NCBI RefSeq assembly: GCF_000247695.1
Contig: NW_004624844.1
Coordinates: forward strand, 1,269,957-1,333,956
DNA: 64,000 nt
DNA from: Heterocephalus glaber
Lineage: Eukaryota > Chordata > Mammalia > Rodentia > Bathyergidae
Reading direction: 5' to 3'
Part shown: positions 14,215 through 25,970 of the stretch, in pieces
Numbering within the stretch: the stretch's first letter is position 1
Layout of the letters: the number at the start of each line of letters is the position of its first letter
Notes under the pieces: generated by a model
What the model saw: the letters and a program-made list of their open reading frames with translations, nothing else
Told to the model about the DNA's origin: nothing
The model's database searches: none
Program-made: the position numbers and the translations under genes

Positions 14215-14850
14215 TGTAGTAAGATCAATGATGGTGTAAGTTCTTTGCTTTTCTTCACATTTTGAAGTGAAGTCTAAGTGTCTTCTCTTAAATCTAGATG
14301 GGTCTTAGTGACTCTTTTGAACAGCAGAATATAAGGTAAGTGACATGCCAGGAGTTTCCAGATTATTTCATAAAAAGCCTTTGACTTCCAGGCCTCTTAA
14401 AATGCATTATGTTCTCACCTAAGACAAGGAAGCCTTGGGGGAGGCCATGTGTCTGCTGTCCAGTAGGCTGGTTCAGATGAGCCCAACCTTCTAGCCATGT
14501 CCCCCTGGGGGACGTGTGAGGAGAGCTATCGGCCCCTCCAGCCCAGCCCACCTGCCAGGCTGGCACTGCTGTGGGACTCTGTTGATGCCTCAGCGAACAG
14601 AAAAGCACAGCCAAACCCTGCTGGAATTCCTGGTCCATGAAATCCTGATGTCATAAAAAGGTAGTTATTTTAAGCCACTAAATTTATTTATTTATTAAAA
14701 AAAATTTTTTTTGGTACCAGGGATCAAACTTGGGTCCTTGTACTTGCAAGACAGGCAGCAGAACCACTGAGCTAAATCCCTAGCCCCAAGCCACTAAATT
14801 TAGAATTGTTTGTTCACCAGATCACCAGAACAAGCAGTAATGTACTAATC
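14215..14850 (+). mobile_element. MaLR-type LTR (MLT1-like), split by an ID SINE
   Basis: Overall layout fits MLT1 (ERVL-MaLR), ending TTATTTTAAGCCACTAAATT then GAATTGTTTGTTCACCAGAT. The ID at 14692-14787 interrupts the AAGCCACTAAATT motif, which is duplicated. Confidence 0.65.
14692..14787 (-). mobile_element. ID SINE nested in the LTR
   Basis: TTTTTTTTGGTACCAGGGAT..CCACTGAGCTAAATCCC. Perfect 15-bp target duplication aagccactaaattta at 14672-14686 and 14788-14802. Confidence 0.93.
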
Positions 14851-15303
14851 TTTATACTTAACAAGTAGTAGAATGAGGGAAAAGAAAAGAAAGATGTGTT
14901 GATTGGAGAAGATGAAAGGCGAGTGGTGTGATTAAATCCTATAACAAGAGACCATCAGTGTCACGGACACCAATAAAAGATGAGCTAGGGATTTAGAAGA
15001 CCTACAGTTAGTTTAAAAAATCAGTCACAATTTTTTTAACAGGCTGCTACCATGATTTTAGGCAAACTCACTGCTTTGTTTGCCCCAGCTTCTTAGAGAT
15101 TCAGAGAGAAAGCAACAGTAAAGTTTCACCTCATGCAAATGCTGGGAATGGTAATGAATAAACATGACAAATAAATATGCAACAAATACAATTTAAAAAT
15201 GCTAAATATGTAAGAAGCAATCTTTGTACCTACTAACGATCATTCATGAGGTGATTTCAAATTGGAGGAGTCTCAGGAGAAAATAACACTGAAAATATAA
15301 AAC

Positions 15304-16563
15304 TGATTTTCATTTTTCGCACTTTTATTGAAAAGGTACATTTAAAAAAATACACAGACATTTTACCATTTACAGATTGCAGATGTAGATACTCTAAAAG
15401 AGATAACTCTGTTCTGTTGTTTTTATGATACCTCTTGCCCCTGACAGCACAAACATTCCGGTCTTGTTGACATCAGCCTAGAAAAGGGGGCAGGGGAGCA
15501 TGACCTGCAACATAGTCCATGAACAGAAAGACAAATTGTTCAATTATAAATTTTATATCTTCTGTACATTATTGCATTAGGGAGCCACAAAATTATGTAG
15601 CATCATTACAAATGAAAACAGATTAAAAATGGAGATAATTATGTAGAAATACATGGATTCGTTGTCTTCTTGCAGAATATACAGGAGGTGCAAAAATGTG
15701 CAATTGTGGAAGCTCTTTTTGTGTTTGTACACATTTGCTTAGCAACTCAAACCGGTGATGAAGCTACAAAATAAGTTAAACAAAAATAGCAAAAAGGTAG
15801 TAATTATAGCTATGTTATATGGCTTTCTAGTTTCTTTAAATATCTCCAAATAAAATGTGATATAAAGAAAATACATTATCTTTTGTTCTCTTAAAGAGAA
15901 AATTCAAAGCTACTTTGCTTCCTAACATTTACACAGCAACTAAAAATGTTGATTTCAGACAAGAGATACGATCTAGTACTACACAGGATACAACAGTACT
16001 TGGGTCTAAAACAGTACACAATCCCTGTCAACAATAGTACACCGAAAAGAAAACGTTGTGATCCGTTGGTAAATGGTATCCACAAGCAAGAACTTGTGTT
16101 CTATATTGTTCCGCACTAGAGTATGCCCGGTTGGATTCCAGAGTTATTTACAGACATCTGAGGAAGATCCTAGTTTTCAAGTCTGTCAGGAAAATATTCC
16201 CTATTTTCTAAGCCGGATCACATCCATGGGAAAATAGAGATTGATTTTCTTTTTTTCTGACCAATACGTTTTCAGGAAAACAAATATCCCAGATATACCA
16301 TTTGAATGGGGTGGGGTGAGAGGGGAACCAGGAGATAAAGCCTACTGCTCGCGTTCCTAAATTACAGGAGCGGTCCATTAAAGCACTCTGGAATCTAGCG
16401 ATTGGTTTTTCTTTGGAGTTGGGGTTCAGGAAGGCAGGCTGCATTTTGTGGGTGGATGGGGGTACTTACTGCAACACAAAATGCTCACATTGCTGCAATC
16501 CTTTTCGTTTTCCTTCTCAGCTTTCCTACTGGCCTCGATCAATCGTCTTGGGGCTCGCGGAAG
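15304..16563 (-). other. ZNF385B: ZNF385B 3' untranslated region (inferred)
   Basis: About 1.25 kb after the stop codon, free of SINEs, LTRs and obvious L1, unlike the flanks, and ending just past a minus-strand AATAAA. The low repeat content and the well-placed polyadenylation signal suggest a single terminal exon. The exact cleavage site, and whether other sites are used, cannot be told from sequence alone. Confidence 0.7.
15324..15329 (-). promoter_or_regulatory. ZNF385B: Polyadenylation signal AATAAA for ZNF385B
   Basis: Canonical AATAAA on the minus strand about 1.2 kb after the ZNF385B stop. T- and GT-rich sequence follows about 20-50 nt downstream (minus strand of 15255-15300), as expected for a cleavage region. 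Cleavage is inferred near 15300-15312. Confidence 0.65.
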
Positions 16564-16782
16564 TCAGTATGGAGCGAAGAGGATGGAGGCGGGGGTGGCG
16601 CGGATGGGCCCGTGCCCGGGCCTCAGGAGAGCGGGGGGGATGGCTGGAGCCTGGAACAGCGACGCAGATGGCCGGGGTGGCAGTGACAGGGCAGAGGACA
16701 CAGCCGCCGCGGCTGCCAGGGGTGAGGACAGGAAGGCCGGGGCCAAAGGCTTCATGATATCTTTCTGGAATGCAAGTTTTGC
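16564..16782 (-). CDS. ZNF385B: ZNF385B last coding exon with stop codon
   Basis: Terminal coding exon, 219 nt including the stop, with acceptor ccctccgttag|GCAAAA. It encodes AKLAFQKDIMKPLAPAFLSS, an alanine-rich run (LAAAAAVSSA), then a proline/alanine-rich end finishing HGPIRATPASILFAPY. There is no zinc finger here; the tail looks disordered. It is the GC- and CpG-richest stretch for several kilobases, and this creates open frames on the opposite strand that are shadows. With the other four exons it makes 909 nt, or 302 codons plus stop. I recall human ZNF385B as about 470 residues, so roughly 170 N-terminal residues should lie beyond base 64000. The family-typical ending in APY supports an intact C terminus. 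Confidence 0.96.
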   Translation of the reverse strand, partial: AKLAFQKDIMKPLAPAFLSSPLAAAAAVSSALSLPPRPSASLFQAPAIPPALLRPGHGPIRATPASILFAPY

Positions 16783-18499
16783 CTAACGGAGGGAGGCAGA
16801 AAAACCAGGAGTTTGGCAAGGATGTTGTTTTGGAATAACAGTACTATAGATATTTTTTCATAAGTAAAAGATCACTATTAACAAGCCTTAAATTAAAAAA
16901 AAAATTTTACTATCAGAAGTCAAGAAATGATTATATTCACGAAGCTGGCTTCCGTGGCTCTCGGCATAGCTTTACTTTGATTTCTTTCCATTTCAGCTCT
17001 GTTCTGATCTTTGATTCTGGGTCCTAGGCCTGGGAAGTCTCCCTAAGTAGACACACATGTACTCAGAAGGAGTAAGACATATCTGGGGGCTCCCGTTCAG
17101 GCGGTGGGGCTCAATTCAGAATTCAGACCTATCTTACACTGGCACGTGGCCTAGAGAGAGGTTTTTTTGTTTTTGTTTTTGGAGAAGCACAACCTGTCAT
17201 TTCACTTCTTTTAGATAAATTGCATCAAGGTTAGGTAGCTGTGGTTTAGGTAGGGACACTCAGAGCCAAGAAAACAAAGTCAATTCTACTTCTCCTACAG
17301 TATTCCCTGAGAAACTGCCGCTAAATCGAGTTTCTGAGGCTGAGAATGCCTGTAAGTAGGCTAGAAAGTTTCTCTACTTGAAGGAATCCCTGGGCAGAAT
17401 CTTCCTGTGAAGTAAGAAATCAATCTTTAATTTCTCTCCTTGCAATCAGGAGAAGCTGTGCAAGCAAGATTTGCTTACTGCAGGTACTGCCTGCTGGCAG
17501 CATCAGGTGGAGGCTTTGCAAGGTAATCTCAGCATCACCTCACCTCGGGCTGCCCAATCCAGCCTCCTCTCAGACTGAACATTATGCCAGGCCGAGTCCC
17601 AGGGAGACTGAAATCAATCCATCTGGCTATTTATGTGATACCTATTGCTGAAGTCTCTAGGTATTTTTGCTAAAAAACTGAAAACAGTACGTATTGACAT
17701 CATTGGGTAAAACAGGCTAATTACCAACATGCCTGCTATAGAATGGAAAGAGAGCAATATGAATACCACTTTCTTGTATACACATGTGCACACACAAGCC
17801 AGAAAATAGGAAGATTTTTGCTTTCATGGTTCAGACGGCTTCAAACCCAGATCTTGATGCCGCAGCCTTCCAAGTAGCTAGGAGTACAATCAGGCACTGC
17901 CATGCCCAGTTTTACTTCCTTTACATAGTTAAGAAGATAGTTTTTTGACAAGGTCTTGGTAAAAGAGAAAGGTATTAGTTCTTAAAGAGGTTCAGTTTCT
18001 CTTTTCTAAGGAAGCTTTGTTCAAGGTGTCCTATAGCACAAACTCAGAAGTTCATTCTAAAATTTCCATCAATGAGGGCTATTTAAATTCACAACTTTTA
18101 GGTTGGGGATGTAACTCAGTGGTAGAGCACTTGCTTGGCACATGTGAGGCCATGCGTTCAAGTCCTAGTGTGGCAAAAAGTTAAAAATAAGAAAGATAAG
18201 ATGTGCATATAATCCCAGCACTTTGAGAGGCTGAGACAGAAGAATCTCAAGTTTGAGCCCAACCTGGGCAATGTAGCAACTTAGCCTGTCTCGAAATAAA
18301 AAATAATAAAAGGGCCTGGGAATGTAGCTCCATGTGTAGGCCGTGGGTTCAATCCTTTGTATAGCCCTTAATCAGTCAACCATTCAATCAATCAGTTCAC
18401 AACTTTTCATGACCATTAGTTCATAAGCCCTCCTTAATGCCCATTTCCAACTCAGCAAGTCTGCTCCACAAAGCAGGTGAGCAGATGAGGGAAACTTAC
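16783..18499 (-). other. ZNF385B: ZNF385B last intron
   Basis: GT-AG intron of 1.7 kb between the last two coding exons. It holds one diverged B1-like relic around 17840-17912 (minus) and an ID/B1/ID cluster at 18101-18395 that ends about 100 bp from the donor. I see nothing else in it. Confidence 0.9.
18101..18395 (+). mobile_element. ID + B1 + ID trimeric SINE cluster
   Basis: ID (18101-18175: GATGTAACTCAGTGGTAGAG), B1 (about 18201-18296: AATCCCAGCACTTTGAGAGG), second shorter ID (18312-18366), then an ATCA-rich tail. A 12-bp duplication ttcacaactttt at 18088-18099 and 18396-18407 flanks the whole set. It is antisense to ZNF385B. Confidence 0.85.
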
Positions 18500-18601
18500 T
18501 GCTAGAATGCTGGGGCTCCGCTGGAGTTTGTTGTATGGGCTGTATTTCGGCTTCAGCGGTTTCCCTGCAACTCGGTCTTTATGCCTTCGGCTAGAAATGT
18601 G
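18500..18601 (-). CDS. ZNF385B: ZNF385B penultimate coding exon (histidine half of last finger)
   Basis: Minus-strand exon of 102 nt (34 codons, phase 0 at both ends). It has an acceptor after a T-rich tract (cctttttttag|CACATT) and donor CTAGCA|GTAAGT. It encodes HISSRRHKDRVAGK, supplying both histidines of the finger begun in the previous exon, then PLKPKYSPYNKLQRSPSILA. The basic KPKYSPYNKLQ segment is a family hallmark after the last finger. I placed it from the splice sites and the ZNF385 protein pattern. Skipping this exon would keep the frame but destroy the last finger. Confidence 0.95.
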
Positions 18602-19121
18602 CTAAAAAAAGGTTTGAGGTGTTAGCTGAGTCATGAATGTATTTCCTAGACAGAGGTAGCTGGTTTCTTCACTCTCAGCTCTAGGTCCTATTCAAACATG
18701 GTTTGGGTAAAATCTTTGGGACTTCTCAACGAAAACTTGCTCCCCACTTGATTGTAATGCTTCCGTCCTTCTGCTCTCCATAGCCCTTACCAGATTTTGC
18801 TCGGTATCACCCCTGTTACTGGGAAGTCTGTTTCCCTAAGCAGATTTGGGTCCCTGACAGACAGGCTCCTGCTGGACTGTATGCGCCATGTGACTGCTGT
18901 GCCCACCTCTCTAACACCTAGCGTAGAACCCAACACAGACAGTAGTAGATGCTGGAATATTGGCTACAGACTTTCCTTTCCACAAAGCACTTGTATGTTA
19001 TGCATCTTCTAAAGGTTAGAAAATTCAGTGAGCACAGTGAAAACCATTCCATAGATGAGAAGATACTGACAGTAAAAGGGTGGCCCCAAACAACAGGGTA
19101 CACTAATCCAGGATACATTAC
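18602..19121 (-). other. ZNF385B: ZNF385B intron, 520 bp
   Basis: Short GT-AG intron bounded by exons whose phases match exactly. It contains no recognised repeat or gene. Confidence 0.9.
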
Positions 19122-19300
19122 CTGCTTGAGTTGAATTTCTGAATTAACGTGAACATCACAGATTTCACAATGAAATGTCTTGTTCTGTAGTCCTGACCCC
19201 TTACTGCCATTCTGCATCTTTAATCTTGATCCTGGTCTAGGGTAGGACTTAATTGGACCAGCTCCATTGCGAGCCTCAACCATGGTCTTGTGTTTAGATC
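19122..19300 (-). CDS. ZNF385B: ZNF385B internal coding exon (end of one finger, start of the last finger)
   Basis: Minus-strand exon of 179 nt with acceptor cctgtcttag|GATC and donor AAGCAG|GTAATG. The first two bases complete a glycine codon with the previous exon and give GSKHKTMVEARNGAG, whose histidine closes the preceding finger. A basic, Gly/Ser-rich linker (IKSYPRPGSRLKMQNGSKGS) follows, then GLQNKTFHCEICDVHVNSEI with the cysteine pair of the last finger. The exon ends exactly at a codon border after QLKQ; the finger's histidines begin the next exon. The conserved core and exact phase make this a functional exon rather than a pseudogene. The reading frame continues past the donor to a stop in the intron, so the apparent longer frame is not real. 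Confidence 0.96.
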
Positions 19301-20051
19301 CTAAGACAGGAAGAGACATACTTCACATAGTTGGTTAGAGCTATAGGAAGCTCTTTGTTGTGTTATGCTTGAGAGCCTGTCTTCAGGCTGAAGTTCCCCA
19401 TGCTTTTTAAAGATCATTTCAATGCTGATTATAAATTTAACATACTTTCATTGTAAAAAATGGAAAAACATAAGAGTATATAATAAACTATGGAAAATAT
19501 AAAGGAGCATAAGAAAATAAGGGTTTCCTAGATTTTCACCACCCAAAAGTAACCACTGTTAGCCAGCTCTTTCTTTTTTGCATACTAGAAATACATTTCA
19601 AAATTAGGATTGTGATAAATAAAGATCTGAAATCTTCAAATATCAAATCAAGTTTATATTTTCTTATCATTACATTTTAATGGCTGAATAACATATTCTA
19701 TCATATTGGGTTACTATAATTTATTCAATATTTCTCTACTGATGGATTTTTAAGTTGTTTGCATTTTTTCCTCTTATAAGTATGTGACAATATTGTGCAG
19801 AAATCAAAACGAGCTTTACAAAGTATTAGATGCCTTTGAGGAAATAAATAGAACAAGTTTTATCTCCAACTTCCTTTTGCTTTGCTATTTCCAAAGTCAT
19901 TAGGATCATATTTTTCTAAAACACTCCTTTTGGATCAAAAGGGTAGAGAAGACATTGAACAAACAATTTCTGAACAATAGATGTGATACTCTGATGGGAA
20001 ACATTGGGTTTTGTTGTAAAAGTTATTTAGAGTCAAAAGATAGTGGCTAAC
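19301..20051 (-). other. ZNF385B: ZNF385B intron, 751 bp
   Basis: Short GT-AG intron. The stretch 19455-19830 resembles the 3' end of an old L1; the rest shows nothing recognisable. Confidence 0.9.
19455..19830. mobile_element. Old L1-like 3' fragment
   Basis: TTAATGGCTGAATAACATAT..CTACTGATGGATTTTTAAGT resembles the L1M 3' pattern. Confidence 0.4.
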
Positions 20052-20297
20052 CTGTATTGTGTGCCTCTAGCTGTGACAGGGAGTTCACAGCCACTTTGCA
20101 TAGTGAACAGTAAAGTAATTTTTTGGCTTTTTCTTCTTCTGATTCAGCAATGGTCCCAGGAGCTCCATTTGTACTCTTGGAGGGTGAGGGGGCTGCTCCA
20201 GGTGGCAGGGCTGCTGTGCCAGACTTGAGAAGCAAAGAGCCACCTTCGGAGCCTGATGGCTGACTGGGACTGTTGGCTTTTAATTTCCCTTTGTCTT
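20052..20297 (-). CDS. ZNF385B: ZNF385B internal coding exon (linker and first half of a C2H2 finger)
   Basis: Minus-strand exon of 246 nt with acceptor tttcttag|AAGAC and donor ACAG|GTTAGC. Joined to the preceding exon, it reads EDKGKLKAN, then a low-complexity Ser/Gly/Pro/Ala linker (about 50 residues, including TAALPPGAAPSPSKSTNGAP), then ESEEEKAKKLLYCSLCKVAV. The CSLC pair is the cysteine half of a matrin-type finger. The first histidine is in QLEAHNTG and the last lies in the next exon, so the exon border cuts through the finger. The linker looks more variable than the finger, as expected for a disordered spacer. A 35.5-kb intron separates it from the upstream exon. A few non-coding codons precede AAGAC in the open frame, so the exon start is set by the acceptor, not by a methionine. 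Confidence 0.95.
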
Positions 20298-22029
20298 CTA
20301 AGAAAGACACAGAGATATTATCAATATCTCATTTATCACACAAACACAGATAAATCACCCTAAAGGACTTAAAATAGAAATTCAATTTCTATCTCAAATA
20401 GAAAGATTCACTTATATAATTTTTCCTCTAGCACAGATTTTACTTCATAAAGTTTGATTTAAACAGAATTCCATGCCATTAGTTTCCATAGTAGGTCACC
20501 TCAAGATCATGATGACTTATGAAGGAAGAACTTCATTCTCCTCCTTAAAGCAGGCAATTTTCTGTCTGGTATCCTTGAGTTATACGCAATGCTCTAGAGA
20601 AGTCTTTAATACAAACATCAGCTACCCTTACATGATATGATGATAACATGAAAGAAGTCATTAGCTGATGTTAGTCTCACCTGACCACTCATGTTTTAAT
20701 TATGACATGGATAGAAAGTTAAAATTTAATTTTTACTCCAGGTTAAAATCTTTAACTTTGGGTCCTAGGGTGGAGGAGAGGGAAGAAACGTGGTTCATTT
20801 TCATTATGATCAGTCAAGGTTTTGCTGCTCTTTAAATGGCAATGAAATTTGTCCAAAAATACAAGAGACAAGGGTTGTATTCATTATACTTGTTAATTAC
20901 TGCCAGCCTAAATAAAAAGTTTTAAATAATGACATCAACCATAGCATAATATGAAGATTAGCCAAATCGCCTAAAGACATTTTGGCATTTTGATTACGTA
21001 GATATGAATGCTTATAATCCTTGAGGCCTATGTGCAGGCTATGAGGGGTCAGAGTGACTTTCACACAATCTGGAGTTCATTTACTATTCAAGACAGGCTC
21101 ACTCAGTGACTCCTCTGGGAAAGAAACTGGAGCTTTGTAGGCAATAGCAAAATCCATCCCACGTTTAATTCTAGTAGTGCCAGTACTCTTAGAAAATGTC
21201 TATAGATATGCTGATTAACCCTCAGTAAGAGAAAAGGGAAATCAAACAGAAAATATATTTGTCAATTGCTCTAGCTAATGCAGAACTATATGCCACAGGC
21301 CTAGGTGACCCAGAGGGAAGGAGTGAACAGAAAATAGCAATGTTGTGTTTCTATGTTTGCATTACAAGATTCTGCATATGAGCGGACCAAGACTTTCAGG
21401 ACTCAGAAATGGTGGGAGATCATATTTTTAATAATATATTTTTAAAAGCCTCATCAATTTGGAGACCAGCAGTCAATTTCCATCTTTTTTTCCTGAGCTG
21501 GAGCCATTGGGGTATGTCAAGATTAGACACAGTGATAGTGATACAGAGGGTTTCTAGATCTGAGAGTCATCATAGGGTTCTACATTCTATGTTCCTTTTC
21601 AGTAAGTGTATTAAAATCTGCAGGATGATATTAAGCGTGATGGAAAAGGTCTTAGACTTTTATTAAGCTGACCTGAGTAGTAGGAGAGAAGAAAACAGAA
21701 CCATTCTTCCTAATTGATAATAGTCAATAAATTAGCTTGGAGATTATTTTAGGTTTGGAAGTCTTCCATCTATCAGGGTCTCCTGGATTGAATTTGCTCA
21801 TATACAACTCACAAAGCAGCAAAATAATTCAGTAATCTTCATGTTTGCCCTTTGGGATTACTCAGTTTCTTGTGATGGAAACTAAAATTACTGCACACCA
21901 AAATCTTTCCTTGCTTTCAGCATTTCATTTAACATTTCATACAAATTTGACTGGAAAAATCTGACCTACGTCAGTTATTTACTCACTCTCTTATTACTAC
22001 TGTAGTGTTCCTAATATTAATGTTCCTCA

Positions 22030-22200
22030 TATATCTTATATTCGTACAGAATTTTACAGTATACAAAGTGCTATTACCTGTATTATTATCTATCAAAGCA
22101 AACTTGTGGTATACGTTAGGCTGAAAATGGTGTTTCTTATCTTTAAGATGGGGGAACTGAAGTTCATCAAAATTAAATAATGTCCTACACATCGGTAGGC
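22030..22200 (+). mobile_element. MIR-like SINE relic
   Basis: A TATCTTTAAGATGGGGGAAC-like core and spacing resemble MIR; strongly diverged. Confidence 0.4.
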
Positions 22201-23089
22201 AGCAAATGAGCATGATGTTTTCTCTAAATGATCACCATGTGGGGCACGAATCTCCTAGCACAAAAAGGGGAACTTAATGTATCATTAATATTACAAAAGC
22301 ACACAACAGTCAGCCCAGACATGAAACAGCTATTGCTTTGTTTTACAATGCAGTTTAGTTTTTAAGCATATTTGCCTTAGAGGGAAATATTTATCTTGTT
22401 CAAAACCATTTGATTCAGGTTATATTGAAAAGATGTATAAAATTATCTGTTTTCCTCTATAGCTTTAAAAAATTAAACAGATTTCCTTTTCATATCTCCT
22501 TTTTAAAAAGGTAATTTATTCACTACAACTGTATATTAACATTACATTAATGCTGGCAATGTGCTAGACCCTGAAGAGAATGGCAGGTAAAGCAGGTATA
22601 GATTTTTAAGGAGCTGCAGTTTAGCAGGGGAAATGAGCTAGTCATTCAGAGCCTCTAATTTATGATAGGAACTAGTGAGCAGCATGAGAGTATGGAGCAG
22701 AAAATGATTACTTCTGCTTGGGAAGAAAGGGCCGTTTTTCATTAAGGAAATGGCTTTTTGAAGGTTTTGAAGGTCAGATTTAGATAAGCACAGAACAGGG
22801 GTGACAAGGCGTGGGAAGTAAATGTTTTGAAGCAGAACACGAGGACATGCATGGGGGGTTAGGAATCTCAGGGCGTCACAGTGGAGCACGGAGCTGGCAA
22901 CAGGGCTAGTGGGGCCTAGTACTGCAAAAGTCACCTGTGCCACCCACAGAGAGTATCACAGATGTGTTAAAATATATGCTAAGCATCTGCATTTCTTTTT
23001 TAAAACATATTGAGAGCTTCATTGTGTTTCACATGATCTCAAATTTAGATAAATTGTTCTAATTGTCTTCCACCAAATAAGTTAGTCGT

Positions 23090-23127
23090 GTCTGTCTGTC
23101 TATCATCTATCTATCATCTATCTATCT
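23090..23127. repeat. (TCTG)n/(TCTA)n microsatellite
   Basis: Tetranucleotide run next to a SINE. Confidence 0.9.
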
Positions 23128-23131
23128 GATT

Positions 23132-23319
23132 ATTTTGTAGTACTGAACATTGAACCCAGGGCCTCTCTACTGAGCTCCATCCCCAGACCTTTTTCATGTC
23201 TTTGAGACAGGGACTTACTAGCTCACTACATTGCCCAGGCTGGGCTTGAACTTTTTGACCCTCCTGCCTCAGCCTCCCAGTGTGTTGGGATTACAGGTGT
23301 GTGTCACCACTCCCAGCTA
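23132..23319 (-). mobile_element. B1-ID dimeric SINE
   Basis: Reverse ID (TGAACATTGAACCCAGGGCC..GAGCTCCATCCCCAG) followed by reverse B1 (TTGAGACAGGGACTTACT..CACCACTCCCAGC). Confidence 0.88.
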
Positions 23320-24126
23320 AACAGGTTAGAGTCCTAATCTTTAAGAATACTAGAGAAAAGTTTTGACTTTGCAAATGCATTAATGGTTTCAACATATTTA
23401 GGGAATCCTGTTATGGGACTGATACTAGCTAGTCAATAAAGCAAATTCTACAGTCAGGAAAGTTGTTGATGCATTTATATATTAAATTCTGGCATTTTTT
23501 CAGGATGTGTAAACTTATAAACTTCAAAGCCTAATTGTATTATTTCTCCTATCAATGATTTGATATTTTGATTAAAATCCACTATATTATTTCTCTTCCC
23601 TTATTGGCATTTTTAAAGCCTCCTTATTTTGTATATTTAGAAATTTAATTAATGTATTGTTTACTTCATTTCTTTTAATAAAGATGCATGTCATCTGGAA
23701 CTTCTAGTTAATATGAATTCCATTTTCAAGTATTCCCTCAACTAATGTTAATTAGCAGGTCTTCTGACTGTCTTAATTATTTCTGATTATTCAAACACCT
23801 TGTTTAAGGTTTTATCCTACAGGACATTGAAGCAAAATTTGCTTAGCTACATCAGAATTGCCCTTTGTAACCAAAACCCATAATTTATGCATTCAAGTGA
23901 ATATATTTCCTCAAAGTAGCCCCCTTGAGAGGCTCCACGCATTTTCAAGCATTTGAAAACCCTTCTTTTCAAGGCTATTTTCATATTCGGTTGATATACC
24001 ATATAAAGAAAATCAGTATTCAATATTTGTCATCCTTATTTTTTACTTCAAAAACTTAGCTCCAATTAATCTACCTTATTCATCACACTTTGCACTGTTT
24101 GCTTAAACAGTGCTTCAGAGGGCTGA

Positions 24127-24283
24127 GACACTGACACAGAACATAAAAAGAAGCCAGAAGTTCTGGAAGCAGCTTTAAGAAACTGATCCTCTTGGTAGAT
24201 GGAAGTCATGTCCACGTACAGTTCTTAAGTTTTAAAACAATCAAAATAACATTCTACCTACAATCCAGGTCTTACATTCTGAA
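24127..24283 (+). repeat. 157-bp direct repeat, copy A
   Basis: Matches 25971-26127 over 157 bp with no gaps and about 11 mismatches by eye (about 93%). Most differences are C/T or A/G. It lies in otherwise unremarkable intron sequence just upstream of an old L1 fragment, and I know no repeat family for it. Confidence 0.9.
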
Positions 24284-24559
24284 TTAGCCCTTTGAAAACT
24301 ACATCAAATTTTTATTATTCTACTTCAACATTTATTCCTGAGTTTAATTTTATTAATACAACAAGGTTTTTGCTAACTAGGTTTCAATGATTTGGTGACA
24401 GATACATATTACTGTGTATGATAAATTCATGTTTATTGTAGGAAATTTTAAAAAAATCAGACGAATTCCTAAAAAAATGTAAATCACCTTTGAGACCAAC
24501 ATAACTTACCTCACTTATTTTTCACACACTTTAATGAAGTAGAAACTTATTATATACAT

Positions 24560-25215
24560 ACCTTTATATTGCTTTCAATTGAGGTATAATCTATGTGCTG
24601 TGAAGTGTATATGTTTTATGAAATGTTACATATGAATAACTGTGTAAACATAACACATATCAAAATATGGAATATTTCCACCACTCCAAAAGGCTCATTT
24701 GAACCCTTAATCAGCTGGTAAGATAAGTACTATATATCCAAAGGTAAACAGCATTCATACCTCTATCAACTGAGATCAGGTTTAGCTGTTTTAAACCTCA
24801 TATAGAGGGAACCACACACTATTATTCTGAGTTTGGCTTCTTTTGTGCAACATTATGTCACTGAGATCCATTCATGCTATTACATACAGAAGGGTTTTAT
24901 TCATAGCTGGATAATATTCCATTGCATGTCTATGCTCTAATTTATCTTTTTGTTATTGATGAACATTTGAAATATTTTCAGTTTTTGTCTATTTGGAATT
25001 GTAACCATGAACATTCCTTTATATGTTCATTGGTAGATAAAAATACTCATTTATGTTAAGTATTTATGCATAGTAGAATCACTAGGCCACAAGATATTCA
25101 TTTATCTACTTTTGTACATTCTGAAAACAGTTTTCCAAAATGCTTGTACCAATTTATATTTCTATCAGCAGCATATGAGAATTCCAATTATTCCATATCC
25201 TCTCTAGTAGATGGT
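24560..25215. mobile_element. Old L1 3'-end fragment, part 1
   Basis: Resembles the 3' region of old mammalian L1 (L1M): a TTGGCTTCTTTTG..CAACATTATG segment, then GGATAATATTCCATTGCATG. It continues at 25870-25955 and 26250-26400 after later insertions. Confidence 0.6.
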
Positions 25216-25299
25216 ATTGAGATAGGGTAGAAAAAAAAGATAGAAAGTAGACAATGAAAATTCTAATTTAAAAAATGTTCTTTTAAGAAAAAACTACAG

Positions 25300-25715
25300 C
25301 TTCAGGACACAAAAGTTACCCAAGACCTTTTCCCTTCCAGGAAACCACTACAAAAAATCTCCAAGGGTCTTAAAGACACAATAATCCTGGGCTGGTGCTT
25401 TTTTGCCTGTAAATTGCACTTTCTCCTACTGATCTCCATCCTCAAGAAAATGCTCTCATAAGCAGGCAGGATATCTCAACCTTAGACATTTGTAAATGGT
25501 TTGCATTCTGACATAGCTGGCCATATGGGCAACATGACAGACATAGGAATCATGTCCCAGATCGCCCCTTTGACGACACCTCCACGACCACATAACTATA
25601 TCCAGCTCCAGGTCATACTGTGCCACTTTTGAAAGTCCATATTCTATTCTCTCTGAGTGTGTGTTTTAAAATTTTTGTCTAATAAATCTCTTTATGCTGC
25701 TCAATTATGTGTCTT
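25300..25715 (+). mobile_element. Possible ERV-type solo LTR with short leader
   Basis: Sits inside the L1 remnant. It contains AATAAATCTCTTTATG near its 3' end, followed at 25770-25800 by TTGGGGTCTCCATCTCC-like sequence that resembles a retroviral leader. No coding sequence is recognisable and the edges are uncertain. Confidence 0.35.
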
Positions 25716-25869
25716 AAAAATTCTTTTTCCATGATGAAAGTGAGTAAACCTACAATCATGGGTAGGGTGAGTTGGGGTCTCCATCTCCGCTTTGGGGACC
25801 TCCTTGGATGCATGAAGTGACAGTGTCAGTGTCATCAGGCCTTTTGATTTCAGCCACCTGGAGGAGGTG

Positions 25870-25955
25870 TGGTAGTGTTTTATTGTGGTTTTAGTTTGCA
25901 ATTTTCAAATGACTAAGGATATTGATCACCTTTGCATATTTTTATTAACCAAATA
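25870..25955. mobile_element. Old L1 3'-end fragment, part 2
   Basis: TGTGGTTTTAGTTTGCA..GATCACCTTTGCATA matches the next stretch of the same L1 3' region. Confidence 0.55.
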
Positions 25956-25970
25956 TATATATATATATAT
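25952..25970. repeat. (AT)n tract
   Basis: AT run at the left edge of duplicate copy B. A similar AAATATATATATAT lies at its right edge (26126-26139). Confidence 0.9.

Larger units (their letters stand above)
1..15303. other. Region downstream of ZNF385B; no gene recognised
   Basis: About 15 kb beyond the ZNF385B polyadenylation signal. I see repeats (listed separately) separated by unremarkable AT-rich sequence and no convincing exon, RNA gene or retrocopy. Stretches 1200-4980, 8990-10420, 11250-14200 and 14850-15300 hold nothing I can name. A moderately GC-rich patch at 12060-12660 and one at 3770-3990 look non-repetitive, but their reading frames lack codon structure I recognise. Confidence 0.7.

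Noticed and set aside
16402..16819. Overlapping plus-strand and second minus-strand frames around 16400-16800
   Set aside because: They lie over the GC-rich last coding exon of ZNF385B in other frames or on the opposite strand; composition shadows.
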